Of a stretch of 64,000 bases of DNA, positions 44,356 to 54,803 are shown piece by piece (position 1 is the stretch's first letter; each line of letters opens with the position of its first letter). Below the pieces are notes generated by a model. That model did not search any database, had not been told where the DNA came from, and was given only the letters and a program-made list of their open reading frames with translations. The position numbers were made by a program, and so were the translations under genes. This stretch comes from Porphyra umbilicalis (lineage: Eukaryota > Rhodophyta > Bangiophyceae > Bangiales > Bangiaceae): assembly GCA_002049455.2 (NCBI GenBank), contig KV918776.1:372001-436000 (forward strand). Direction: 5' to 3'.

Positions 44356-45482
44356 GTGGGGTCCCCCTGCCGTGTGGCGACCGCCGCCCGCGCCGACTGT
44401 GTCGCTGCGGCCGACCGGGACGGGGACGCAGGGCGACGCGTACCCCGACCCGCTGGTGGCGCCGGCTATGACCACCGCGCGCACGCGGTGCCCGGCCCCA
44501 AGGGGTACAACGCCCTTGATTTTAACGGCGACGGCAAGGAGCGTGTCACGCTCGACGGCCGCGGCTCCCACTCGCACTATTTCAATGCTGGCACCGGCGC
44601 CGCCGGCCGCATCGTCAAGTATCTGTGGACGCACGGCAGCAGCGGCGCTTGGATGGGCAACCAGCCGACCATGACAGCAACTTTCCCCCGCGGCCGCACG
44701 CCCGTCAAGCTCACCGTCACGGACAATACCGGGGACGTGGCGTCAGACGTGACGACCGTGACGGTCTCGGCCGGCGCATCCGCCGGGTGGTGGTGCTACT
44801 GGCTCGAGGGCGTCACCCGCTTGCCACCGCTGTGGCTCAAGGCCGCCCCGCGTCCCGTCTACGCGGCGCCGTCGGGGGCGGTGCGCTTTGGCGATGGCAA
44901 GTTTGGGTGGGCGGGCTACCCCAGCCCGTTTGGCACCGGCTGGGGCCTCCGCTGCGTCACGTCCGTGTCGGTCGGCCGCGCGGGGGCCTACCCGTTCAAG
45001 GTCACCGCCAATGGGCCCGTCGGCCTGTACGTCGGCACCAAGGCGGTGCTGTCCAAGCCGTGGGCGTCGGGCGCGCGCGCCGTGACGACGCAGTGGGCGC
45101 AGCTGGCGGCGGGCGCCAACGACGTGACGGTCGTGTTTTGGAAGCGGCACCCGAATTTGGGCACCGTGCAGCTCGACGCCCCGCCGGGCTCTTCCGTCGC
45201 GTATGCGGCGCCGCGGCTCCTCTCCGTGCTCGCGGGGCTGTCGACGGCCACGGGCGGCGCCGCCGGCGGGGCGACGGTGAAGCTCAGCGGCTCGGGCTTT
45301 TTCAACGGGGAGGTCGTCTACTTTGGCGACAAGGCCGCGGCGACGATCAATGACGGCGGCGGCTCGTCGTCGGATACGATGTACGTGCGGAGCCCGCCGG
45401 GGGTGGCCGGCACGACCGTGCCCGTGACGGTGCGGACGGGCAATGGCGTCAGCAACGCGCGCCCGTTCCGGTACGTTGCCGG

Positions 45483-45513
<31 letters not shown>

Positions 45514-47006
45514 AGCACGCACGTGCGGTACACGAGCAGCTTTCTCCAAAACAAGGGCGGCTCCAAATTCACCGCCGTCCCGCTGGCCACGTCCATCGCG
45601 CTCGGCGCCGACGGCGTCACCTACTTTGTCGGCTCCCTCAAGGGCAACGTGTACCAGGTGCGTGTGGCCGACCACGCGTCCATGACCGTCGCGTCGTGGT
45701 GCAAGGGCCCCTGGTCGGGCCCGAACCGCGTCATCACGGGGGTGGCGGTCAACCCCGCGCTCACGCACGGCTCGTTTGTGTATGCCTCGTCGAGCATCAT
45801 CAAGTACCGGTCCAAGGGCCTCTCCGTTGCGCAAGGCTGGGCCAACGGGCGCGTCGAGTTGTACAAGTCCCTGTCGAGCGGCGGGTGCCTCGTCAAAGTC
45901 AAGGACGTCATCACGGGCTTACCCGTCAGCGCCAATGACCACACGATTGCGGGCATTGCGTTTGACCAGCGGGGGGACCTGCTGCTGCAAGCCGGCGGCA
46001 GCACCAACGCCGGCTACAATGGCCCCGGCAGCGAATTGTCGGGGATGGTCGACGAGTCGCCCCTCTCTGGCGCCACCCTCATCGCCTACACGTCCAAAGG
46101 CGCCGCCTTTAACGGCCGCATCACGTACAACCAGATGGGGAACCCCGCGACGGCGGTGCAAACGGGCGGCGACGTGGCCGTCTACGCGGCGGGCCTGCGC
46201 AACAGCTTTGGCATCCTCCGCCACTCGTCGGGCACCCTCTTTGCGCTCGACAATGGGGGCAACAATGGCTACGGCCACATCCGCACGGGCTGCGGACCCG
46301 GCGCCCACAAGCCGTTTGCGCAGGGGGGCGACCCCGCCGACACGCTCGTCGCGCTCCGCCGGGGCGCCTACTATGGGCACCCCAACGTCAACCGCGGCCG
46401 CAAGGCGCCCGCGCAGTGCGTGTGGCGGCGGCCGTTTGAGACGGCTGGTGGGGCGACGGCGGCGCTCGCGACGCTCCCCTCGTCGACCAATGGCCTCACC
46501 GAGATGCGGTCGTCGGTGTTTCGGGGCGCCCTCAAGGGCCACCTCTTCTTCACCAAGTACGTTGGCGGCACGGCGGGCGCGGCGGGCATCATGTCGACGG
46601 CGACGGTCAAGGGCGGGGGCGGGGTCTCCAGGGCGGCGTCAGCTTCTTTTTTTCGTCGGGCGGCCTGTCGGTGGTGGCCAACCCGATGGGCGCCTTCCTC
46701 ATGACGCGCAACCAGCAGGGCTTCATCGCCGCCGCAGTGCCCGCCTACCGCCCCGGCGCGGCGCCCGAGGTGCTCGGCGTGGCGCCCGACCGGGGGCCCA
46801 AGCGCGGCGGCTACCGGCTGTACGTGGCGGGGTATAACTTTGGGGGGCGCCCGCAGGTGCGCGTCGGCGGCAAGCCGTGCACGGCCGTCACGGTCGTCGG
46901 CCCGCACGGGCTGACGTGCACGGCGCCGGCGGGGAGCGGCAAGGTGCCCGTCACCGTCAACGGCTCGCGCTCGTACGGCCATGACTTTGAGTACATGTTC
47001 ATCTAG
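44356..47006 (+). CDS. Multidomain extracellular-type protein: PKD, PA14-like, IPT/TIG, glucose/sorbosone dehydrogenase-like propeller, IPT/TIG
   Basis: The frame is open from 44356 but has no ATG, so an upstream exon is required. In order it has a PKD-like domain (ERVTLDGRGSHSHYF to VKLTVTDNTG), a PA14-like beta-barrel (GWWCYWLEGV, YPFKVTANGPVGLYVG, NDVTVVFWKR), and an IPT/TIG domain (VKLSGSGFFNGEVVYFG). A Gly linker follows. The six-bladed GSDH-type propeller has TIAGIAFDQRGDLLLQAGGS, AAGLRNSFGILRHSSGTLFA and LDNGGNNGYGH. A final TIG ends GSRSYGHDFEYMFI. The frame slips by one at a G-rich stretch (46611-46624); GLQGGVSFFFSSGG continues in the new frame. Such proteins act outside the cell on sugars or adhesion. 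A pyrroloquinoline-quinone enzyme activity is possible but unproven. Confidence 0.8.
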
Positions 47007-47900
47007 ACGGTGGGGGGGAGGGGGGGGGGGGGGGAGGGCCGACAGAGGGCGTGGACGGCGGCGGGCGGGGCGCCTCCGCCGACGGGCTCGGCGGGGCGGC
47101 GCGGCACGCGTGCCGCGCCTGTATCACAACCAGACCGACGGCGGAACAAAAAAGCGCCCAACCCACCCCGGCGCTGGCGAGCAACCGCCCACGGGCGCAG
47201 CAGGCGGCGCGGCGTCGACTCCCCCCTGCCCCCCCCCCCGCCGTTGGGTGAACCGGCTCCCCCCCGCCGTTGGGTGAACCTGCTCCCCCCCGCCGCTGGG
47301 AGAACCCGCTCCCCCCCCCCCCCCCCGCCACCGGGTCCACGCCCACCCCCCCCCGCCCCCGCGCGTCCGTCGACCCCCCCCCCCCCCCAGCGCCGCGGCG
47401 CCCCACCGCCGCGCCGCCGCCGCCACCCCCGCGGTCGGCGGCCGCCAGCGGCGGGCGGATCCCCGCCGCCGCGCGCGCGCGCGCGCGGCGGCCGTCGGCT
47501 TCGCAGCCCGCATGCACCCCCCCCCCCCCCCCCCCCCAGCGCCGCGCACCCCACCACCGTCCACGCGCGTGCGCCCCGCGGGCACCCCCCCCCCCCCCCC
47601 CGCCCCCCCCGCCGCGCGGTGCCAGTGTGGCGGCGGCGGCGGCGCGCCGCCCCCCCCCCCCCGCCCGCGGCGGGGGCGCGCGGCGCGCCCGCGCGCCGGC
47701 GCCGACGGCGGCGGCGCGCGCGGCGGCGCCGGCGGCCGCCGGCGCGGCGCGCGCGCGGGGTGCCGCCCCGCGGCGGCCGCGGGCGCCCCGCGGGGGACGT
47801 GGCCCGCCGCCGCCACGGGCGCGGGGGGGAGGGGCGGGGGGGGGGGGGCGGGCACGGCGCTCCCGGTGGGGGCGCCGTGCGTCCCGCCGCTGTTGCGCGG
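47007..47900. other. extreme low-complexity C-rich DNA, no gene
   Basis: Dense C runs (many of 10-17 bases) with an alternating GCGCGC tract at about 47466-47490. Long open frames on both strands are compositional. Confidence 0.6.
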
Positions 47901-48852
47901 CATCCTCAGGATCGCCCGAAGTCACTTTGAACACTACTTGGTAGACGAGCGCTACGCCCGCCCAGTGTTGCTTCATGAGCGACCAGAAAGCCCCACAGCG
48001 CGTTGATGAAATCTCGTGTCAGGTTCCAAGGTATCTGCAACAAGGCCGAACCGTATTGCTGCTCGACCCCTTTGCGTTCAGAGAGAGATCGAAAATGAGT
48101 ACATAACTCCTCTTTGCCCAATCTTTAAGGAGAAGTTCACATCCTTCGAGACATATGTTGCGAGACTCGCCGCAATGATCCCTCGGAGGTCTCGGGGAAG
48201 AAGTGGAGCAAGACCCTGACGGAGGAAAGGATGTGACACCGGCCAGCATTGAGGATACATGCCAAAGATGCATTGAAAGACACGGTCGCTTTATTGTTGC
48301 TCGGCGCGGGCACGGGTGGCAGAGCAGACACGAAATCGATAAGAAAGCCACGGTGCGCTACAGAGTCACGCAGACATGTAGCTAACTGCACACAGCCGCA
48401 AACTCTGACAGAGCTACAGGCCACCGGACAACAGCAAGCTCACCATGTCAGCGACTCGCGGACACCACGCATGCATGTGCGTATGACACAAGTTACTCGA
48501 CTTCGATGTCAGCAACACCCATTGGTTTGCAAAGAAACAGAAGCCAAGAAAGAGGAAGCCATCGCACATATGCATGGTAAGGATACATGGGGGACGGGCG
48601 AGCGAACACGAAAAAGAAGTACGTGGTCAGTTCATCCAACCCATCCACCACCCACCCACCGCGCGCGTCACACTATCCACACTGCGCCAGTGTGGATCCC
48701 CACCCAATCGCCACCACCACTAGTCCAGCGACTGCAAACGTCGTCCGGCCCGTCGTAGAGTGACTCCCCCCCGCCCCCGTGCGAGCTGGAGAGAATGCGT
48801 GGGATGGAGGGGATGCAGATAAGAATACGACAGGAACGAGGGCGGTCGGCAG

Positions 48853-48985
48853 GAGGGTGGGCGGGGCGATCGAACAGAGGGTGGCCGGGGCTTCCGGCCA
48901 GGAGGGTGGGTGGGGCGGTCGACCAGAGGGTGGGCGGGGCGGTCCGCCAGGAGGGTGGGCCGAGCGGTCGGCCAGGAGAGCGAGC
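48853..48985. repeat. 24-25-bp G-rich tandem repeat, about five copies
   Basis: Units begin GAGGGTGGGCGGGGCGGTC and end CCAG or ACA. They are imperfect. Confidence 0.85.
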
Positions 48986-49937
48986 GGGGATGTTGGCAGC
49001 ACTTGTGCACTTGGGCGGCAGCCAGGAGCGGGGCTGGGGGCAGCATGGCAGTCACCTGCACACATGCCGAGGGCGCGCATTGGCGCCGCCCAGCACTTCG
49101 AATTATTACTAATCGCCCCGCTATCCCCAAGCACAAGGCTTGACGTTTTCCAGCCCGCTGGTTGGCTGCCCGGTTGACCGGGGGCGCATCCTGGGTCCCC
49201 ATTGGTAGCAGACTATCATGCCAACAGGTACTGAACAAAGTCTGGCTGACACAAGCTACGACGGTGAGGCGTCCGAGCAGAGGTCTCCATGTGCCCGCAA
49301 GAATGCATACTGTGTACGCCAAGTCTGCCTTGAACTGGGTGTGAAGGGTGCCGTTTGATCGCGCAAGGAGGACCTGCCCCATGACCCTGCCAGAGCTCTG
49401 CACGGCAATGCCAGCAGCCGTCCCACTCTAGCGACACCGTTTGCGCCCCCATCCTCCCCGACCCCCTCGGCATGTATGTGCAGCCCCCCTCGCCCCCCCC
49501 CCCCTGCCAGCAGGAGAAAGGAGTGGGAGAGGACAGGAAAGGAGGCAAGCACAAGTGTCCGTGGTTGGGCGGTGCCCGCAGCTATTGGGAGTAGACGAGT
49601 ACGCACATGGGTAGGGGTGACCAGGTGGGTGGGGTAAGAAGGTCTCTGGGGGTGTCAGAAAGCCTTCTCAGACAGAGCCTTTTAGAGATCGACACAGCGA
49701 CATTTGCGAGGATGGTGTCACGAGGTTTGCTGCATGGAAAAACATTTCTCTCACGACCTCTCACGGTTCGCATATATTTTAAGTTCTCCGTGACCCAATT
49801 TGACAACGTGCTGTGCCATATACTATCCACCTCGTTTCGAGCCTTCATCGTAGTTGGTAGGAGTTGTTTCACTGTCAGATCTACTTTACTGTCCTTAAGG
49901 TGGCCCTGCCGCGTCTCTATCGTGTTTGCCACGGGGT

Positions 49938-50082
49938 GAAAAGCCCAACGGAAATGGCGTTCGTTGGGGCTCCGTTGGGCCCCGTTGGGCCCCAACGGAG
50001 CCCAACGGTTTCGCTTTCAGTTGGAGGTTCGGCCCAACAGGCATTCCGTTGGGGAACCGTTGGGCAGCGTTGGGAAACTTTG
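49938..50082. repeat. CCGTTGG/CCAACGG-rich element, copy 2, with hairpin
   Basis: It holds about ten CCGTTGG or CCAACGG-type heptamers. GGGCTCCGTTGGG and CCCAACGGAGCCC form a perfect 13-bp inverted repeat near 49970-50013. GTTGGAGGTT (50020-50029) and GTTGGGAAAC (50069-50078) are shared with the copy at 21155-21228. Confidence 0.65.
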
Positions 50083-51278
50083 TCCAAGCTGACGATACCG
50101 CTGCCTGCATCACGATGGTGCAGGCTGAGCAACCACAGCAGGGACTGTGGTTGCGCTTGGCCGGGGTGGCCAGCGGCAAGTCCATCATGGACTCAGGAGT
50201 TTCGATGATTGAAACCGACTCCGAGTCAGACCTTGGCTACGGCCATCCTGTGCAAGTGTTTTTCACTGTACTCAACTGCGCGCGGTTGGTTGGCCGTGCA
50301 CCTCCTTGATAGTTGTTGCGCTCATTGGCGTCCAGCTGTGGGCACGCTGCCGACCATTCGATTCGGTCCAGGTGACCTGGGGCCACGAGGCACGGGGAGA
50401 TACTGGACACGTACGCCAGCGGCCCGTGTGACTGATGACCTGCCACCGAGTGTCTGAGCTGGAACTTGGACCGCGGCCGCGGTGGCGGACTCGGGGCCGA
50501 CCGCTTTGCTTGCGCGGATCGAGGTGCGAGAAATTCCTCTTCTTGACGAGAGTGTTTCTTGTCAACTACGTCTTGGATGCAATCCATGCGCGCATTGCAG
50601 CCCAATGCCTGTAGGTGCGTGCATGTCTTCCATCGCCCAGGGCGCACAAACTGAAAGTTCCTTGCTGTACCAGGGATGAGCTTTATGGTCGACGAGACAC
50701 CACCGACGCCACACGCACCCGCGCGCCCGTTGCGGGTGGGGCGCAGAAACCGCAAGGTCCACCGCACCGGCGGCAGATCGACCACGCACGGCCGGCCATT
50801 GGGCCACGTGACACCCAGACTCTCGTTGCTGCAACATCAAAGCCACCTCCACGCCCGTCACAGCCGCAGGGTGCACAACCGTGCGCGCGGGCGGGTCGCC
50901 CACGAGGGCGGTGCCACCGGCTGTCATTCACGCGGTGGATGCGTGCGCGCGCGCGCCGTCTGCGGCGGCGGGTGGCCCCCACCCCCCGTGCATATCAAGG
51001 GCTGCTGACCGCGTGCCCCCGCGGTGGTCCGTCCTTGGCCACCACCATCGGGACCCGTCGCCGCTCGCCCCGCCTTCCACGTCGACCCGCCCCGTCGTCC
51101 CGTCGGCACGCACGCCGCCCGCCCACGACCGCGTGCGCGGCTAGCGACCACGTCCCCGCCGCCGGCCGCCACCCCCACCGCCGGCGCCGCCCCCTCTCCC
51201 CGCTGGCCCCGTCGGCGGGTGTCGCTCCCCTCTCCCCCCCCCACCCCCCCCCGACGCCCCTCCCCCCCCCCACCCGCC

Positions 51279-53105
51279 ATGAACCCCCCCCCCTCACCCC
51301 CAACGCTCGCGGCACGCCCGTCGCCGCCGCGCGCCCGCCACGGCCGCCACCGGCCTCGCGCTCGTCGCCGCCACCCACCACCTCCTCGCCACGGCTGTCG
51401 GGGTGCCGACCGACCCCCCGGCGCTTCGGCGGGTGCGGGGAGCGGCGGCGGCGGCGGCCCCCTCCCCGCCCTCGTCTCCCGCCGCGGGCGGGGTGGCAGC
51501 GGCGCGCGGTCGTCGCGCCGCAGCGGCTCGTCGCGCGGCAGCGGCTCGTCGCGCCGCCGCACCGCCGCGGCGGCAGCGGCGGCAGCGGCGGCCGCCGCCG
51601 CCGCCCGCCGCCGCCGACGCAAGCGGCGCGCCGGCAACCCCTTTTACGACGAGGACGACGAGGAGCAGTTGCAAGACGAGGGGGAGGACGCCACGGCGTT
51701 GCCCGACGAGGGCGACTCCGACTCGGACGGCGGCTTTTGTTTCCCCGCGTCGGCGACGCTCGCCGCCTGGGGCGCCGACGGCCCCGCCCCCGTGGCCGTC
51801 GGTCACCTGCGCGTCGGCGACGCAGTCGTTGCGGCGGACGGGTCGGCCGAGCCGCTCGTGTTGTGGAGCCACCGGGTGGCGGGCGGGTGGCACCCGTTTG
51901 TGGCGCTAACAACGGCGGCGGGGCCGGTACTGACCGCCACGGCGGGGCACTATGTGCCCGTGTGGTCGGCGGGGGGGGCGCGGGGGGGGGTGCTGACGCC
52001 CGCCGCCGCCGTGCGGGTCGGCGACTGCCTCGGCGTGGCCGCGTTGTGGCCACCGGCGGCGGCGGCAGCAGTGACGGCGGGCACCTGCGCTTCCGACGGC
52101 CGCGCGGCGGCGGCGGTGGCGGCGGTCAATGCCACACGGGCACTGGCGGCGGGCGGCGACGACGCCTGTGCGGGCATTGACGCTGGGGGCCTCCGCCTCT
52201 CCCCCGTGGTGGCAACTTCCTCCCGCATGGCGGCGGGCCTGTACGCCCCCCACACCCCCTCTGGTACCCTCCTCGTCGACGGCGTCGTTGCGTCGGCCTA
52301 CACGACGGCCGTGCCGCTGCCGCTGGCGCGGGCGGGGGTGGCGCTCGCCGCCGCGGCCGTGCGGTCGGGGGTGCTGACCGACGCGTGGGGGGGGGGGTGC
52401 TCGCGGGGGGTGGCCGGGGGGGTCCGTGCGCTAGCGCGGATGGTCTCGGTGGGGGGGGGGGGACGTGAGGGGGGGGCGTCGGCACGCAGTGCCGTGGCGG
52501 CCGTGAGGAGGCGTCGCCGGCGGCGACAGACGGGGTTGGTGGCGGAGGACGCTGGGCGGCGGCCGTGGGGACGCTGTCGCGGGCCGCCGCGGGCGCCGCG
52601 CGGCGGGCGGGGGGGGGGGCGCGTGGTCCGCCGCCCCACGGGCGGCGGCGCGGCGGCGGCGCACCGGTGGACGGCGCGCGCGCCCGCACGCATCCTGCTG
52701 GCCTGCCCCCTCGGATGGTGGGCGGGGAGGGCAGAGGGCGGCGCCGCCGGCCGCTCGGCCGACGGCCCGTCTGGGAGTGGGGCGCGGCCTGCACCACGCG
52801 GAGGGGCTGCGCTTCCACCCATCCAACGCTGCTCGTCGGCGAATGTACCATTGTCCTCTATTAATCCGCGCGGTCCTTGTCGTCGACTGTGGCCGCCTCT
52901 TGATGCGCGACGCAAGCCAGGAGTCTGTCTCCCGCCCAAGACGCGTTCCCTCCTCTGTGTGGTTCCCCTCTGTGTCGGCGCTCCCATGGGTGCGCGTGTG
53001 CCACCCACCCGCGACGGCTCGGTGTTTTTCGATGGCCGACGGTTCGGCCACGGATCTGTTGTTGCCCGTCGTCGCCTCATTTCGTCGCACGGTGGGGCTT
53101 TGTAA
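51279..53105 (+). CDS. Hog-type Hint domain protein (hedgehog autoprocessing-like)
   Basis: Hint domains cleave their own backbone by an N-to-S acyl shift. The domain begins at the nucleophilic Cys (51738-51740) in GGFCFPASATLAAWG. It continues with VAVGHLRVGDAVVAADGSAE, ALTTAAGPVLTATAGHYVPV (the Thr-x-x-His site), and PAAAVRVGDCLGVAAL. It ends with the Hog-typical GLYAPHTPSGTLLVDGV and VVASAYTTAV, to about 52,330. All key residues are present, so it may be active. Before it lies an acidic stretch (FYDEDDEEQLQDEGED) and an Arg/Ser/Gly low-complexity region. The in-frame ATG is 51279, but another frame at 51,345-51,410 reads like a hydrophobic leader (TGLALVAATHHLLATAVG), so the N-terminus may be spliced or frame-shifted. 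Sequence after about 52,400, through G runs, is probably not the true end. No hedgehog signalling domain is present. Confidence 0.78.
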   Translation: MNPPPSPPTLAARPSPPRARHGRHRPRARRRHPPPPRHGCRGADRPPGASAGAGSGGGGGPLPALVSRRGRGGSGARSSRRSGSSRGSGSSRRRTAAAAAAAAAAAAAARRRRRKRRAGNPFYDEDDEEQLQDEGEDATALPDEGDSDSDGGFCFPASATLAAWGADGPAPVAVGHLRVGDAVVAADGSAEPLVLWSHRVAGGWHPFVALTTAAGPVLTATAGHYVPVWSAGGARGGVLTPAAAVRVGDCLGVAALWPPAAAAAVTAGTCASDGRAAAAVAAVNATRALAAGGDDACAGIDAGGLRLSPVVATSSRMAAGLYAPHTPSGTLLVDGVVASAYTTAVPLPLARAGVALAAAAVRSGVLTDAWGGGCSRGVAGGVRALARMVSVGGGGREGGASARSAVAAVRRRRRRRQTGLVAEDAGRRPWGRCRGPPRAPRGGRGGGRVVRRPTGGGAAAAHRWTARAPARILLACPLGWWAGRAEGGAAGRSADGPSGSGARPAPRGGAALPPIQRCSSANVPLSSINPRGPCRRLWPPLDARRKPGVCLPPKTRSLLCVVPLCVGAPMGARVPPTRDGSVFFDGRRFGHGSVVARRRLISSHGGAL

Positions 53106-54153
53106 TTGACCCAAACTTTTTAGGTTTCAACGACAAAGGCGCTGCCGAGGTGTCCCGTCAACGGGGCCACCTCGCCGCCCATTGGCCGCCCCCCACCCGC
53201 GCTTGACCCCGGGTCACCGCCCCCCAATCAGCGGCCGCCCAACCTCCCCACACGGTCTGAGCTCCCGCCGCGCGGGGCCCAATGTGTGGAAACCCGCCCG
53301 AAAATAGCGGGCCTCTCAAAATCTCCAATCGGGCCCGCCGTGGAGACTGCGGCGCGCCGGCTCCGCCGCCACCGGCGCCAACGGCGGCGGCGCTGACCTC
53401 GCCGCCGCACCCCCGCCTGCCCCATCGGCGCGGTGTCTTGCTCCCCCCCCCCCTCCACCACCCCCGCCGCCCGCCCTTTTTTTTCGCTGGTCGACCGCGT
53501 CTCCCCCCCCCCCCCCCCCCCCCCCTTGCAGCCCCGGTGACCACCGGCGTCATGGCCCCTCCCCCCCGCGGGTCCTGCCCCCCGGCCTTTGTCGGCGGCT
53601 GGGCGGGCGGCGGCGCGGCGGTTGCCGCCGCGGGGCGGCCGCGGGGCGACCGCGAGCGACCGCGGGCGGCGGGGTGCCGGCGGCGCCTGCCGGCCGTGCC
53701 GGCGCGCCGCACGCGCGCGTGTGCGGGGGGGGGGGGGGCGCCGTCGAGGTGGGGGGGGGGGGGACGGGCGCGCGTCCCGGCCAGCGTCGGGCACCATCCC
53801 GCCGGCGGCCGCTGCCGCCGCTGCCGTAGCGGCGTCGGGCGGTGGCGGCAGCGGCAGCGGCGGCGGCGGCGGCGGCGGCGGCAGCGGCGGTGGCGACGGC
53901 AACGGCGGCGCGCCCGCCCCCAACGGCGTGGGCGCCCAAGACCCCGTGGCCGCCGTGCCGCCCCACCGGTCCGTGTCCCTCAATGGCGCCGGCGGCGACA
54001 CGGCGGGCGACGGCGGCGCCCCCCCCCCACCCCCCCCCCCCCCCCCCCCCCCCACCAGCGTGGGTGCGCCCATCCACCCCCCCCCCGCCCCCGTCGTTTG
54101 GCGGTCCCCCCCCCCCCCTCCCCCCCACGCCGGCTACCCCCGCCGGGGGCCTC
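53106..54153. other. possible upstream exon(s) of the La-related gene; C-run splice-like sites
   Basis: A 22-base C run at 53504-53525 followed by TTGCAG forms a textbook 3' splice site. The DNA after it opens an ATG at 53551. Another long C-rich stretch lies at about 54020-54056. No La motif or other domain was seen here. Confidence 0.35.
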
Positions 54154-54386
54154 ATGTCCGCCTCAGAGTCGGCGCGCTCCCTCGTCCTCCTCCGCCTGCC
54201 GCCGACCATCACCCTCAACGCGTTGCGCGCGGCCTTTGAGCGCTGGGGCCCCGTCGTGTACGCGTGGCTGCCCCGCCGCACGGGGTCGGGGGCGCTGCGG
54301 GGGCACGCAACGGTCACGTTTGCAGACCAGGGGGCGGCGGACGCGGCGCTCGCCGCGCACCGCGCGGCGCGGCGCGCGCGCGAGGC

Positions 54387-54417
<31 letters not shown>

Positions 54418-54765
54418 GCGGTGGGCCCCCCACCGTCGGGCGCGGCGGCGCCGTCGTTGTCGTCGCGCCGCCGCGGCGGCAGCCGCGGCGTCCTCGTCGT
54501 CCCCAAAGACCTCTTTGACACGGCCGCCGGCGGGCGCGCGCCCGCCGAGCGCGGCACGGTCGTTGAGTTGTCGGGCCTCGGCCCCGGCCAAACGTGGCGG
54601 GGGCTGTGGGCGGGCCTCGGCGGCATTGACCGGGAGGAGCTGGAAGCCGTCTATGCGGAAACGGTTGACCCAGAGGGGGAGGGCGTTGGCGACGAGGCCG
54701 ACGGCCTGTGGGATGCGGTCGACCATAGCTTTGCGTCTGCGTCGGCGTCGACGCCGTCGGCCGGT

Positions 54766-54803
<38 letters not shown>

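Larger units (their letters stand above)
47901..51278. other. lower-GC island without a recognised gene
   Basis: From about 47.9 to 50.6 kb composition is near neutral. Open frames are short and on both strands. A minus-strand stretch at 47.9-48.4 kb looks like a decayed protein, but I could not assign it. It holds a G-rich minisatellite at 48853-48985 and a CCGTTGG-rich element at 49938-50082. From about 50.9 kb GC rises again into the Hint gene leader. Confidence 0.45.

Noticed and set aside
47010-47930. Plus- and minus-strand open frames of about 300 codons downstream of the dehydrogenase-like gene
   Set aside because: C/G-run translation without any recognisable segment.
47901-48424. Minus-strand fragment faintly like a retroelement integrase region
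   Set aside because: Similarity is limited to a few residues and no terminal repeats or neighbouring element domains are seen. Too weak to name.
49582-49995. Minus-strand ORF of 137 codons and a plus-strand ORF of 110 codons over the same DNA
   Set aside because: Mutually exclusive, no domain, and one end lies inside the CCGTTGG repeat.
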